The notes under the pieces: generated by a model
What the model saw: the letters and a program-made list of their open reading frames with translations, nothing else
Told to the model about the DNA's origin: nothing
The model's database searches: none
DNA from: Bacteroidota bacterium
Lineage (GTDB): Bacteria; Bacteroidota; Bacteroidia; Chitinophagales; Chitinophagaceae
NCBI GenBank assembly: GCA_005882315.1
Contig: VBAR01000001.1
Location: 1,003,736 to 1,067,735 of the forward strand
DNA length: 64,000 nt
Direction: 5' to 3'
Made by a program: the position numbers and the translations under genes
Shown: positions 1-8,834 of the stretch, in pieces
Layout of the letters: every line of letters begins with the position of its first letter
Numbering within the stretch: the stretch's first letter is position 1

Positions 1-492
1 ATAAATAAAGTTTTTATCAGCTTCGATCCTAACTACCGGAGTTTATTATTCCAAAATGATAAACAATCTTTTATTGACCAGAGCTGGAACTTTTTAGACC
101 ATTGTCATTTCTTTAAAGTAAGTGATGAAGAAGCAATGATATTGACAGGCAGAGCAACTGTTGCCGATTCAGCAAATGATTTCTTGCAGAGAACAACAGC
201 TGCTTTTGCAATTACATTGGGAAAAGAAGGAACATTGCTGGGTTTAAAGGGAGAAACACAAACAATTCCAAGTATTGAAATAAAACCAGTTGATACTACT
301 GGTGCTGGTGATGCATTTACTGGCGCAGTGCTTTACCAGGTATCAGATAAATCACTGGATGAAATAAAAGCATTGACAAAAGAACAATGGGGTGGAATTA
401 TTTCCAATGCTAATAAAGCCGGTGCCCGTACCTGCGAATACCTTGGCGCAATGGAAGCATTTAAACATTTAAATAATGACATTTTTAAATAA
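1..492 (+). CDS. PfkB-family sugar kinase, probably fructokinase (5' truncated by window edge)
   Basis: The reading frame is open from base 1, so only the C-terminal about 163 residues are present. An FDPNYR motif near the start is typical of fructokinase-like members of the ribokinase/PfkB family. The C-terminal signature DTTGAGDAFTGA carries the catalytic-base Asp and the anion-hole glycines that bind the phosphate of ATP. The family phosphorylates sugars or nucleosides in the cytoplasm. The gene converges on the trehalase gene with 29 bases between them and no clear terminator. The neighbouring trehalase and MFS transporter fit a role in sugar catabolism. The exact substrate (fructose, another hexose or a nucleoside) cannot be decided without the N-terminal half. 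Confidence 0.85.
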   Translation: MNKVFISFDPNYRSLLFQNDKQSFIDQSWNFLDHCHFFKVSDEEAMILTGRATVADSANDFLQRTTAAFAITLGKEGTLLGLKGETQTIPSIEIKPVDTTGAGDAFTGAVLYQVSDKSLDEIKALTKEQWGGIISNANKAGARTCEYLGAMEAFKHLNNDIFK

Positions 493-521
493 TATAATCC
501 GTGATGTGCTTTTGATTTATT

Positions 522-2027
522 TTAATTAACTTTCAACTCAGGTATTCCATACTTCTTAATCAGTGCAAGCAGTACTCCATTTGTCCATCCAAATCCATCC
601 TGTCCTTCATATTCGCCACCGCCAGCTTCAAGCTCTGTGTCCACTACATTATATTTTTCCATGAGCTTACCGGTTCGTTTATATACATCATCATTCAGTT
701 TTATCCAGCATAAAGCAATTTCTTTTGCCAGATCATTCAAATCATAATTTTCTAATCCCTTTACTGTCATCCATTGCAGCGGAGCCCAGCCGTTGGGTGC
801 ATCCCATTGCTGGCCGGTTGTTTCCAGCGTAGTCACTACTCCGCCGGGTTTTAAAAGCTTTTCTTTTACTAATACAGCAACTCGTTTTGCCTGTTCATCC
901 GTTGCTATTTTGAAAAACAATGGAGTTACTCCCCCAAGTGTAAGTGAATGTTTTTGTTTTCCGTTTACAAAATCATAATCTACATAAAAGCCTTGCGCAT
1001 CATTCCAGCAGTATTTCTGAATAGCTGCTTTTCTTTTTTCTGCAAGTAGTTTATACTGTTCAACCTTTTTATCTTCCTTATTTAGTTCACAGGCTTCGGC
1101 AATTGTTTTTTCAAGATGCCAGAGCAAACAATTCAAATCAACCGGAACGATGTCAGTTGTATGAATAGTATCAAAAGATCTTCCATCTGCAAACCAGCGG
1201 CTGCTGTAATCCCAGCCCGACTCCGCTCCTGCCCGCAAATGACGATACAGTATTGAAGAGTTTTGCTTTGATTGAAGAGCCAGTTCCACATCCTCACGAT
1301 ATGATTCAGGCCTGGGTGTATCGTTCTTATCCCAATACCGGTTTAATAATTCTCCGTCCGGCATCTGCACAACATGGAAAGCTGCAATGTTTTCTTCCTT
1401 CAGTATTTCACTGCCCACCATCCAGAAATTATATTCCTTCTCAAGTTGTGGTAAATAATTAATTAATACCTTCTTTCCTTTTTCTTCACTCAGCAATCTA
1501 ACCATTAAAGAAAAGAACGGAGGTTGTGAACGACCCGTATAGTAAGTACGATTGCCATTCGGTATAAAACCAATTGTATCGATGAGATGAGAAAAATTAT
1601 TTACCATATTCTCAATCATATCTATACGGCCCGATGCCCGCAGACCTAACATAGTGAAATAACTATCCCAGTAATAAATTTCCCCAAACCTGCCACCGGG
1701 AACGATATAAGAATAAGGCAATGGGATCAATGAACCTTTTTGTGTATCAGGTTTGCGGGTAAGTACGGTCCATAATGATTCAATATGTTCAGTAATAGTT
1801 TTGCTTTCACTACCGGCAAATCCGGAATCAGGTATGTGAGGTAATTCAAAATGCTGAAGAACAAATTCTTTCAGATCAAAACCAGGGTTGGCTTTTTGAT
1901 TTTCATATTGGGTAGCTATTTCCTCTAAATCTTTTTTTGGTGTGCAATCCACAAATGTTTTTCCATCAGGAAAAATTTTTTGCAATTGTACTGCTTCAAA
2001 CAAATGGTCCAGTTCAAATATTTCCAT
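522..2027 (-). CDS. treF: GH37 trehalase, cytoplasmic type
   Basis: 501 residues, the usual size of a GH37 trehalase, which hydrolyses alpha,alpha-trehalose to two glucose. Both family signatures are present: PGGRFGEIYYWDSYF at about residues 110-124 and QWDAPNGWAPLQW at about 407-419. The general acid is expected to be the Asp in ESGWDYSSRW, and the base the Glu of GGGEYEGQDGFGW near the C-terminus; both are present, so the enzyme looks active. There is no signal peptide at the N-terminus, so it should be cytoplasmic (TreF-like rather than periplasmic TreA). It follows the MFS transporter gene by only 10 bases and shares the strand with lacI upstream, suggesting a lacI-MFS-trehalase operon that imports and cleaves trehalose. 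Confidence 0.93.
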   Translation of the reverse strand: MEIFELDHLFEAVQLQKIFPDGKTFVDCTPKKDLEEIATQYENQKANPGFDLKEFVLQHFELPHIPDSGFAGSESKTITEHIESLWTVLTRKPDTQKGSLIPLPYSYIVPGGRFGEIYYWDSYFTMLGLRASGRIDMIENMVNNFSHLIDTIGFIPNGNRTYYTGRSQPPFFSLMVRLLSEEKGKKVLINYLPQLEKEYNFWMVGSEILKEENIAAFHVVQMPDGELLNRYWDKNDTPRPESYREDVELALQSKQNSSILYRHLRAGAESGWDYSSRWFADGRSFDTIHTTDIVPVDLNCLLWHLEKTIAEACELNKEDKKVEQYKLLAEKRKAAIQKYCWNDAQGFYVDYDFVNGKQKHSLTLGGVTPLFFKIATDEQAKRVAVLVKEKLLKPGGVVTTLETTGQQWDAPNGWAPLQWMTVKGLENYDLNDLAKEIALCWIKLNDDVYKRTGKLMEKYNVVDTELEAGGGEYEGQDGFGWTNGVLLALIKKYGIPELKVN

Positions 2028-2037
2028 TCAGTTCAAT

Positions 2038-3303
2038 TTAATGTCCACCGGTCATTTTCATTTCCGTTGCGCCGGAAGTTTTCGGTTGTAGTTTTTTAAA
2101 TGCAAAAAGTAACCCAACCAGTATAGCAATTGGAATCAATGAAAAATAAAATGCAGTTTGTCCTCCGTATGCTTCAAACACATGGCCCGTGATAATGGAT
2201 CCTGTTGTTCCACCCAATGCAGAAAAAACAACGATCAGGCCTGACATGGCTCCATGCTTATGCGCCGGAAGATTACTGAGAATAACCGAATTGATAGCCG
2301 GGTAAATTGGCGCAAGAAATAAACCTATCAGTGGAAATGCAAAACCAATCAATGGTATATCAGAAAAATTGGTAATAGAAGTAATGGCAATATTTTTTGT
2401 AAGTGGAACAGTGATCAATACAATTCCTGCTGCCGCAACTAAACAAGAAACCAGCACTATAAGCCAATCCACTTTTCGCATTACAAGACCTGCAAGAAAA
2501 CGTCCCAATGCAATGGCTCCTGAAAGTATACTAGCCATCTGAATCGCCATACTGGTAGAAAGATGTAAGACATCTTTATTAAATGTAGGCAACCAGCTCA
2601 TAATGCTTTGCTCGATCAATACGTAAAAAAATGCACAGAAAATAAAAACCAATACCAACGGGAAAATGATAAGTCTCAGCATTTCCACAAACTCTTGTTT
2701 GGCAGATTTTCCTTTTTCTTCTTTTTGTACAGATGTTTCATCCAGTGGTGTTGTGAGTAATAATAGAAATGCAATTACCGATAACCCACCCAGCAAATAA
2801 TAAATGCTGAACCATTTTGTCGATTGCGGATTATCATTATCCACTACGGATGCAAAAATGAAGTAACCAGCCAGCACACCGACCATAAAAAATGATTCCA
2901 AAAAATTCATAAGGCTTAAATGCTCTTTTTTACTGCTGGTAACAATACCTAATGTTGAAAACACAGAAACTTTTATTAACGCAAAGCTTACACCAACAGT
3001 CGCAAACAATAATTTAGTCATAAGAAAAGAGGGTACTGACGGCATGATAAAGCAGATTGCTGAAACCAAAGCCAATGCAATCAGCATCGTTTTTTTATAC
3101 CCAATACGCACAACATAAGAGGCAATTAAAAAAGAAGCGATAGCAATACTTAGGTCTTTGAATGCTTCAAGAATACTCGCAGAGCCTTTTAAAACATTGA
3201 AATTATTCTGCACCTGCAGTATTACAGTACCTACACTGTTCAGCAATATGGCAAAAACAAAATAATTAAGGAACAGGGAGATTTTGATCCTGAGATTAGA
3301 CAT
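2038..3303 (-). CDS. MFS sugar transporter, likely disaccharide/trehalose importer
   Basis: 421 residues with about 12 hydrophobic segments in two halves, joined by a charged cytoplasmic stretch around residues 185-205 (lysine-rich, EKGKSAKQE). This is the normal architecture of a major facilitator transporter. The N-terminal part has the RIGYKK-type loop between helices 2 and 3 found in the family. It acts in the inner membrane. The substrate is inferred only from context: it sits 38 bases after a LacI-family regulator gene and 10 bases before a cytoplasmic trehalase gene, so uptake of trehalose or a related alpha-glucoside is the simplest reading. The start is an ATG immediately after a short intergenic gap. 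Confidence 0.85.
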   Translation of the reverse strand: MSNLRIKISLFLNYFVFAILLNSVGTVILQVQNNFNVLKGSASILEAFKDLSIAIASFLIASYVVRIGYKKTMLIALALVSAICFIMPSVPSFLMTKLLFATVGVSFALIKVSVFSTLGIVTSSKKEHLSLMNFLESFFMVGVLAGYFIFASVVDNDNPQSTKWFSIYYLLGGLSVIAFLLLLTTPLDETSVQKEEKGKSAKQEFVEMLRLIIFPLVLVFIFCAFFYVLIEQSIMSWLPTFNKDVLHLSTSMAIQMASILSGAIALGRFLAGLVMRKVDWLIVLVSCLVAAAGIVLITVPLTKNIAITSITNFSDIPLIGFAFPLIGLFLAPIYPAINSVILSNLPAHKHGAMSGLIVVFSALGGTTGSIITGHVFEAYGGQTAFYFSLIPIAILVGLLFAFKKLQPKTSGATEMKMTGGH

Positions 3304-3341
3304 AAGCGGCTGCTTTTAGAATAAGAAATATACAGCATTTG

Positions 3342-4334
3342 TTACAACGAGCCGCCTTCTACCAGCACCGATTCGAGAAAAACTTCCTCTGCAATTGGTT
3401 TTTCTTGCAGACTCGATAACATTTGAGCAAATGCCAGTTTACCAAGTTTATTGCCGCTGGTTTCCACATGGGTGATCTTAGGTTTATACATTGTTGGTAT
3501 CAGTCCATTACTGATACTGATGATCCCGATCTCTTCAGGAATTTTTAGATCCAGTTCGTGAATGGCATGCATGGCACCGATCAGGATCAAATCACCCATA
3601 CAAAAAACCACATCATATTTTTTCCCTTGCTTTAATAAAGAAAGAACCAGTTCCTCAGCACCCGCAATACTTTCAGGGTAGAAAATATCCACTTCTGTCT
3701 TAGGTGCAAGCCTTTGAAAAACTTCTTTGAAAGATGCGCATCTTACCTGTGTTATACTTAAATGCGGATGACCAAACAACGCAAGCACTTTCTTTTTTTT
3801 CTTTTTAATGATCACTTCGGCAGCAGTAGCCGCAGATTTTTCGTCGGACTGACATACTTTATAAAAACCTTTTTCAACTGGTACCCGGTCAAAAAAAATA
3901 ACCGGTATACCTGCTTCATTCAGTTTTTTAAATGGAGTCATATCCTCGATCTCTATTGAAAGTGATGCCAGCAAGCCTGTCACCATTTTTTTTCTGAACA
4001 ATTGCAGGCATGAAGTTTCGAGCTCAAGTTGGTCTCTCGACTGCATAATAAGTACTGAATAACCCTGCACTCTTGCATCTTCCTCCACTGCAGCAATAAA
4101 TGAATCGTAAAAGAAATTATCAAGCACCGGTACCATAATTCCTAATACATTGCTTTTGCGTGTCCTTAACTGAACGGCATTATTATTTGGCTCATACTCG
4201 AGTGCTTCGGCAAGATCTTTTACTTTTTTACGGGTATCCTCCGATACGTCAGGATGACCCTTTAATGCACGGGATACGGTGGAGATACTGACACCTAAAG
4301 TGTCTGAAAGTTTTTTGAGTGTACTGTGCTGCAT
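3342..4334 (-). CDS. LacI-family transcriptional regulator (copy 1)
   Basis: 330 residues from the ATG at 4334; a GTG one codon upstream is also possible. An N-terminal LacI helix-turn-helix is clear (about residues 4-25; recognition region SISTVSRALKGHPDVS), followed by a hinge and a periplasmic-binding-protein-like effector domain (LGIMVPVLDNFFYD..., VIFFDRVP...). It is first in a tight unit with the MFS transporter and trehalase and probably controls them in response to a sugar. It is clearly paralogous to the LacI protein at 26445-27443: the same SISTVSRAL recognition helix and the same VIFFDRVP, LRTRKS/LRTKKS and SITQ/SITR segments. A run of lysines (IIKKKKKKVLALFG) replaces the more usual IIKSGYKKVLAIFG of the paralogue. 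Confidence 0.92.
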   Translation of the reverse strand: MQHSTLKKLSDTLGVSISTVSRALKGHPDVSEDTRKKVKDLAEALEYEPNNNAVQLRTRKSNVLGIMVPVLDNFFYDSFIAAVEEDARVQGYSVLIMQSRDQLELETSCLQLFRKKMVTGLLASLSIEIEDMTPFKKLNEAGIPVIFFDRVPVEKGFYKVCQSDEKSAATAAEVIIKKKKKKVLALFGHPHLSITQVRCASFKEVFQRLAPKTEVDIFYPESIAGAEELVLSLLKQGKKYDVVFCMGDLILIGAMHAIHELDLKIPEEIGIISISNGLIPTMYKPKITHVETSGNKLGKLAFAQMLSSLQEKPIAEEVFLESVLVEGGSL

Positions 4335-4407
4335 CACAGAAACTTTTTATGTGTGAAAATTATCCGGCAACTTAAGCCTATTTTTTTGCTATGGCTAAAA
4401 AATAAAT

Positions 4408-5547
4408 TTAGTATTTCGTTGTGGCGGGATAGAACGTACGCCAACTATGCCAGAACTCCTGGGAAGCCGGCAAAAGTTTTAGTGAACCAGAAGTATCAAT
4501 TCCTTTTCCATCGATGCGATATCGCCGGTTATTAAAAATCAATGTATCATTTCTTAAATCCACATTTGCTTCCGGTGCATGTTTTTCAAAAGCAAAAAAG
4601 CTTTTGTTATCGGTTGCAAGAACCAATAAAATAGGTGTATTGCCAATCGTATCCTGTATCATTCGCTCCATCTTTAATTGGTTCCAGTCATAAGCCTTAC
4701 TTGCTTTGCCGGTTTTTATCCCAACTACCCAGGATTTATCTTTCCATGAAAGCGAATCGGTACCTGTGAGTTTACTTTTGCTGGCGCCACTTTCATATTT
4801 CATTGTACTGTCATATTTATTTATAAATGCCGGATCTGCCTGCATGATGAGTGAAGAAGGATTTAACTGCAACCACTCAGCCAATGTTGTTTGAGTGCTG
4901 AGCACTTCGGGTAATTGTTGACCTTTTAATTTTCCTGCAATAGCTTCACCATTTACCTGCCGCCACCAGCTTTTGGTTGTGGCATCTTCCAGCATAGCAT
5001 TAAAATGATCCATGCCTACCAGCCTGAATTTTTCTTTTTTGCCATTTACCATTGGTTCAAACACTCTGCCTGTTCTGCAAACAGTACAATAAGTTACCAG
5101 TATAGTTTTGCCGCCAACGGTATCTTGTATATGATGATGATATCCTAAAAACTGAATTGGATAAGCTTTGGCTTCTCCATTAATTGAAACGCCAAGCACC
5201 AGCCTGTTCAAATCAACTTTATTGGTTTGTGCGTTTACCAGTAATACTTGTTTAGGCTGCTTAAACATAGCATCAGCCGCCATTTTGAAATTTGCCATAA
5301 ATACAACTGCAGCAAGTAGCAGAATGGGAACTGCAGGCACCCATTTTCTTCTCCAGTTTGATTTCAACAATCCAACTATTAGTATCAATCCAAAAAGGGC
5401 TCTGAATATCCAACGCCATTTGTGTAAAAAATAGGCAAGATCAATACTATTCATCTGCTGGCTACCCGGCATGGGCATAATGAAATAAACATTCGCAATT
5501 TCAAACAGTAGCAATCCTAAGAAGCCGAGCCAAAAATATTTTTTCAT
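4408..5547 (-). CDS. DUF3179-domain membrane protein
   Basis: 379 residues. The N-terminal about 95 residues hold three hydrophobic helices, so the protein is anchored in the inner membrane with the rest outside. The body matches the DUF3179 pattern: GVSINGEAKAYPIQFLGYHHHIQDTVGG, then TYCTVCRTGRVFEP, where two cysteines two residues apart stand in the position of the family's YCPLC-type motif, then MDHFNAMLEDATTKSWWRQ. The biochemical role of the family is not known to me; the conserved histidine cluster and Cys-x-x-Cys suggest metal or redox chemistry (inference). An intrinsic terminator lies between it and the beta-barrel gene upstream, with the U-tract ending just before this start codon. 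Confidence 0.8.
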   Translation of the reverse strand: MKKYFWLGFLGLLLFEIANVYFIMPMPGSQQMNSIDLAYFLHKWRWIFRALFGLILIVGLLKSNWRRKWVPAVPILLLAAVVFMANFKMAADAMFKQPKQVLLVNAQTNKVDLNRLVLGVSINGEAKAYPIQFLGYHHHIQDTVGGKTILVTYCTVCRTGRVFEPMVNGKKEKFRLVGMDHFNAMLEDATTKSWWRQVNGEAIAGKLKGQQLPEVLSTQTTLAEWLQLNPSSLIMQADPAFINKYDSTMKYESGASKSKLTGTDSLSWKDKSWVVGIKTGKASKAYDWNQLKMERMIQDTIGNTPILLVLATDNKSFFAFEKHAPEANVDLRNDTLIFNNRRYRIDGKGIDTSGSLKLLPASQEFWHSWRTFYPATTKY

Positions 5548-5555
5548 GTTGCTAT

Positions 5556-5589
5556 TTAAAAAAAGGCGTCAGTAAAGATTTACAACGCC
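5556..5589 (-). terminator. Intrinsic terminator after the beta-barrel gene
   Basis: On the minus strand a stem GGCGT/ACGCC with an inner GTAA/TTAC pairing is followed directly by seven T residues. It lies between the stop of the outer-membrane protein gene (5621) and the start of the DUF3179 gene (5547). It may therefore separate the two units or act as a partial terminator. Confidence 0.7.
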
Positions 5590-5620
5590 GTAATGCTATT
5601 TGTCTTTATTTATTATGCTT

Positions 5621-6727
5621 TTATAGATGAACAGAAAATCCTACGTTGATAAGATAATCTGCAAATGCTGCATCTCCCTGTACATGTATGCCGGTAGCTG
5701 CCGAACGTAATTTATCAGAATAGCTTTGTGTACGATTACGTTCTAACGCAAACGGAACAGAAAGATAGAAGTTTGCTTTCTTGGTCATATAAGAAATCGT
5801 TGGCTCCGCAGAAAATACATAGCCCGGACGACGAAAACCTTTATCCCCACCTATCAGATCACTTGAAGGAATTCCTTCCCACCTGACACCACCTGATGCT
5901 GTAAGGTTTTTTGTGATCCGATAATCCAATCCGCCCCGAATCATAAACTGATCAGGGATGCTCATCGTACTGCTGAAATACTGAATATTCGCGGCTGAGG
6001 TTGCACCACCTCTTGAAGTAGATACACCATTTTGTTCCATCGGATTTGAGAGATAATAAAAATTCCCATACACACCGAACCTTGCTCCGAAATTTCTAAA
6101 ACCATTTAATTCAAGTGCAATACCTGTTCCGCCGTCGCCTAACTGTATAGACTGATCAACTGGGCCGAGTACTGTGCTATCAGTTCCTCTTGATGTGAGT
6201 TTATGAAAATAATCTATAACCTCGTAATTGCCCGTTGCGAATTTAATTCCCAAACCCACTTGCAGATTTCCTTTATGAGATTTTGCCGGATCAAACATCC
6301 AGCGGTAAGCAGTAAAGCGAATGTCTCCCAAGCCAAATGCTTTGGTATTGTTTCTTGCATTCGGATGCGTGCTGTTATTACCATAATGCTCATACATAGA
6401 AGAACGAACATTAGAGATAATGGGAATATTGATGCCGAGTGACCAGTATTTATTCAATGTTTTGGTTAATGTAAAATCCCAACTTAGGGAATGATTGATC
6501 ACTTCAGTTCCTTCTTCTATTCTTTCATGTTGTTCCTCTTTTCCTACAAAATGTTTATAGGATTTAAAATAACGGGTATTAAAATTTATTTGCCAACCCT
6601 TTATATCACCAGGTTTTGCAAGGCTGCAGGTATTACCATTACTACGGATAGCCACACATCCCTGTGAATTAGAATTTTCAATGCTGATGGCAAACAGAAT
6701 TGTTATAAGTAGATAAATGCGTTTCAT
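5621..6727 (-). CDS. Outer-membrane beta-barrel protein, function unknown
   Basis: 368 residues with a signal peptide (MKRIYLLITILFAISI...) and mature protein made of alternating short strands typical of an outer-membrane barrel: repeated aromatic-capped strands such as WQINFNTRYF, YWSLGINIPII, DIRFTAYRWMF and ARFGVYGNFYYL. It ends DYLINVGFSVHL with the terminal aromatic-x-hydrophobic pattern used by the BAM machinery. The mature N-terminus carries two cysteines (GCVAIRSNGNTCS). It resembles small porin-like or transporter-like proteins of Bacteroidota, but I cannot assign a substrate. It lies 35 bases downstream of the haloperoxidase-like gene and is probably cotranscribed with it, so it may serve export or import linked to that enzyme. 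Confidence 0.7.
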   Translation of the reverse strand: MKRIYLLITILFAISIENSNSQGCVAIRSNGNTCSLAKPGDIKGWQINFNTRYFKSYKHFVGKEEQHERIEEGTEVINHSLSWDFTLTKTLNKYWSLGINIPIISNVRSSMYEHYGNNSTHPNARNNTKAFGLGDIRFTAYRWMFDPAKSHKGNLQVGLGIKFATGNYEVIDYFHKLTSRGTDSTVLGPVDQSIQLGDGGTGIALELNGFRNFGARFGVYGNFYYLSNPMEQNGVSTSRGGATSAANIQYFSSTMSIPDQFMIRGGLDYRITKNLTASGGVRWEGIPSSDLIGGDKGFRRPGYVFSAEPTISYMTKKANFYLSVPFALERNRTQSYSDKLRSAATGIHVQGDAAFADYLINVGFSVHL

Positions 6728-6762
6728 TTTAATTGTTGTTTTAAGTTTCGTTTAATAGCAGT

Positions 6763-8094
6763 TTATTTTTTTAATTTAAGTCTTGATACTAAATAGGCAC
6801 CCAGTTTTCTTCCTGCGGCTGCGCCATTATCATTATCAAAACGATAATGAATGCCTCCATATAATCTTGACATGGCTGCTTCTTTTGCTGCTTCACGAAA
6901 AGATTTTATTTCTCTGTTGGCAATGCCAAATTCAAGTAATGATGTATCTGTAAAGGATAGGTTATCACCAAACCATGCCGTCATTACTTCACTTGCTGCG
7001 GCAGAGTTGGTTGCATGCCCGCTTGTATAAGAAGGGAACGGCGGTGTTTGTATATAAGGACGCCAGTCTTCATCGATCTTATTGATCTCCGTTTCGGGTC
7101 TTACATAGTTACTCCTGAATTTTTCATCCCAGCAGCTGATAAAAGCATCGAACAATGCAATAGATGTTTGCGCATAAGCTGCAACGGTGGTATTAAAATC
7201 AGCCTTTGCTGCTTTAGCACCAATACCTACAATATTCATCCAGTGACCGGGCGGTGAAAATCTTTTAGTAGCAAACATAACATGACCCGCTACATTCATC
7301 TTAAAAGGATTATCATCCCAGAAGTCGGCTATATGTTTGTGTTCATCCGTAAGGTTTTCTCCAATCGTTTTTACTTCCATCAATGCCTGGTAATAAACAC
7401 TGTTTTTATTTTTTATATCAAAGATAGGAGGAGGTATAGGTTTGAACTGCGATGCAGAGTCCATTACCATTGGTCTTATTTCATTCCAATGCGGTTCAAC
7501 TGCGGTACCGTACATGGGTGGTGTAGGTATCCAGCGACCTGATACATCGTTCAGTACAGTGTATCTTTCTGCCGTTCTTGTTTGAGCATAGTTATCCTTT
7601 TTACTCCATCTCATTATTGCAGCTACAATTGAATCAGAAAACTGAATTGTATTTTGTAAAACTTCTGAAGGCATCCCGATACTCTCTGCCGTTTTTTTCA
7701 GTTCATCATAATATCCCATCATGCTACCCTCAGGAAAAGTAACAGCATTACCCACTTTTGAACATGCAAATAATGCGGCCAGCGAAAAGTCAATCGTTTT
7801 TCCTGTTTCAGGTTTCGGCATTGGTGGCATATGTTTGATCTGGCCTGATAAAGATTGATAGGACGGGTCGCCTGCTGCGACACATTCATATGCAGCAATA
7901 TTTGCATATACATAATTACGGCTTCCGATCATTGGCGGAAAATTATTTTCCAGTACAACATCATTCAGCTTTTTAACTGTTTTGCAATAAATAAGTTGGT
8001 CATCGAAAACTCTTGAATAATCAGATTTACCTTTTTCACTGCAGCTTACAACAGCAAGCAGCGTTAAAGGCATTAAAAACCTTAATGCTCTCAT
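6763..8094 (-). CDS. Vanadium-dependent haloperoxidase-like / PAP2-superfamily lipoprotein
   Basis: 443 residues. MRALRFLMPLTLLAVVSCSEKG is a lipoprotein signal with Cys at about residue 19. The C-terminal half carries the three-part vanadate/phosphate-binding site of vanadium haloperoxidases and type 2 phosphatidic acid phosphatases: K-x6-RP (KFRSNYVRPE), a Ser-Gly-His segment (PSYTSGHA) and R-x5-H (SRLYGGIHYRFDND). Family members bind vanadate or phosphate and either oxidise halides or act as phosphatases; the sequence does not tell which. It is probably anchored to the outer or inner membrane facing the periplasm. Gene context is a small unknown gene upstream (56 bases) and an outer-membrane barrel downstream (35 bases). 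Confidence 0.85.
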   Translation of the reverse strand: MRALRFLMPLTLLAVVSCSEKGKSDYSRVFDDQLIYCKTVKKLNDVVLENNFPPMIGSRNYVYANIAAYECVAAGDPSYQSLSGQIKHMPPMPKPETGKTIDFSLAALFACSKVGNAVTFPEGSMMGYYDELKKTAESIGMPSEVLQNTIQFSDSIVAAIMRWSKKDNYAQTRTAERYTVLNDVSGRWIPTPPMYGTAVEPHWNEIRPMVMDSASQFKPIPPPIFDIKNKNSVYYQALMEVKTIGENLTDEHKHIADFWDDNPFKMNVAGHVMFATKRFSPPGHWMNIVGIGAKAAKADFNTTVAAYAQTSIALFDAFISCWDEKFRSNYVRPETEINKIDEDWRPYIQTPPFPSYTSGHATNSAAASEVMTAWFGDNLSFTDTSLLEFGIANREIKSFREAAKEAAMSRLYGGIHYRFDNDNGAAAGRKLGAYLVSRLKLKK

Positions 8095-8150
8095 ATTTGT
8101 TTAATAAAAAAATTGAAGGAAGTGAATAGATCCTTTCGTTGCAATAGTGA

Positions 8151-8711
8151 TTAACAGTTCCCGGAATGCTCGGGTGGTTGCGCAGGGGTTTGCGGGGTGT
8201 ACGGATTATTTATGCTTATGTCTGTTATAATCCATGACTGGTTCAGCATTGAAAGCTGGGCCAGTGAAAAATCATTACTGCTTTTTTCGAAAACACTACT
8301 TAACAGTTTTACAAGAGAAGGTGTTTGTTTTTGTTGGCCGGGTGCATTAGTTGAATTATCAACTGCTGCTTTTGCCATTTCATTCTCTGCAGTTACAATC
8401 AGGTTTTTTTCTTCATGCGGCAGGCAAAGAAGATATAAAGTATTTCCTGTGATCTTTCTTTTTACATAGCGGTAATGCTGACCGTTCCAATCTGTTTCGC
8501 CATATACTGACTCATAATCCTTATCAGAATAATAAGGCATGCTGAGCGGAATTTTTACTTCTACTAATTCTTCTTCAGAATATTTTCCTGCGTCAATTTT
8601 ATTTTCGAGTCGGGCTGTTGCTTTTTGTTCCAGTAAATTAAATACAACACGATAACCTATCGTATTGAAAAGCAATAATGCAAGTAGTAATATGGCAGCA
8701 GTTTTTTTCAC
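8151..8711 (-). CDS. Unknown single-pass or secreted protein
   Basis: 186 residues starting at a GTG codon (no better ATG nearby). The N-terminus MKKTAAILLLALLLFNTIGYRVVF is a signal peptide or membrane anchor. The remainder is hydrophilic with a predicted extracytoplasmic domain (DYESVYGETDWNGQHYRYVKRKITGNTLYLLCLP) and a proline-rich tail ending in Cys. I do not recognise a family. It is first in the probable unit with the haloperoxidase-like lipoprotein and the beta-barrel protein, so it may work with them in the envelope. The upstream 123 bases contain a GCAAACGTTAT element that recurs in front of asd. Confidence 0.6.
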   Translation of the reverse strand: MKKTAAILLLALLLFNTIGYRVVFNLLEQKATARLENKIDAGKYSEEELVEVKIPLSMPYYSDKDYESVYGETDWNGQHYRYVKRKITGNTLYLLCLPHEEKNLIVTAENEMAKAAVDNSTNAPGQQKQTPSLVKLLSSVFEKSSNDFSLAQLSMLNQSWIITDISINNPYTPQTPAQPPEHSGNC

Positions 8712-8834
8712 TGGTTTCGAAGCTACAATTTAGGGTTATTTGTCAAAATATGGGTGCCTGGGAAAGTAATTTTTTACTGCAAACGTTATAGAATGGAAAA
8801 TAAATCGGGCAGAAGTTAGTTACACCTGTTTTTA

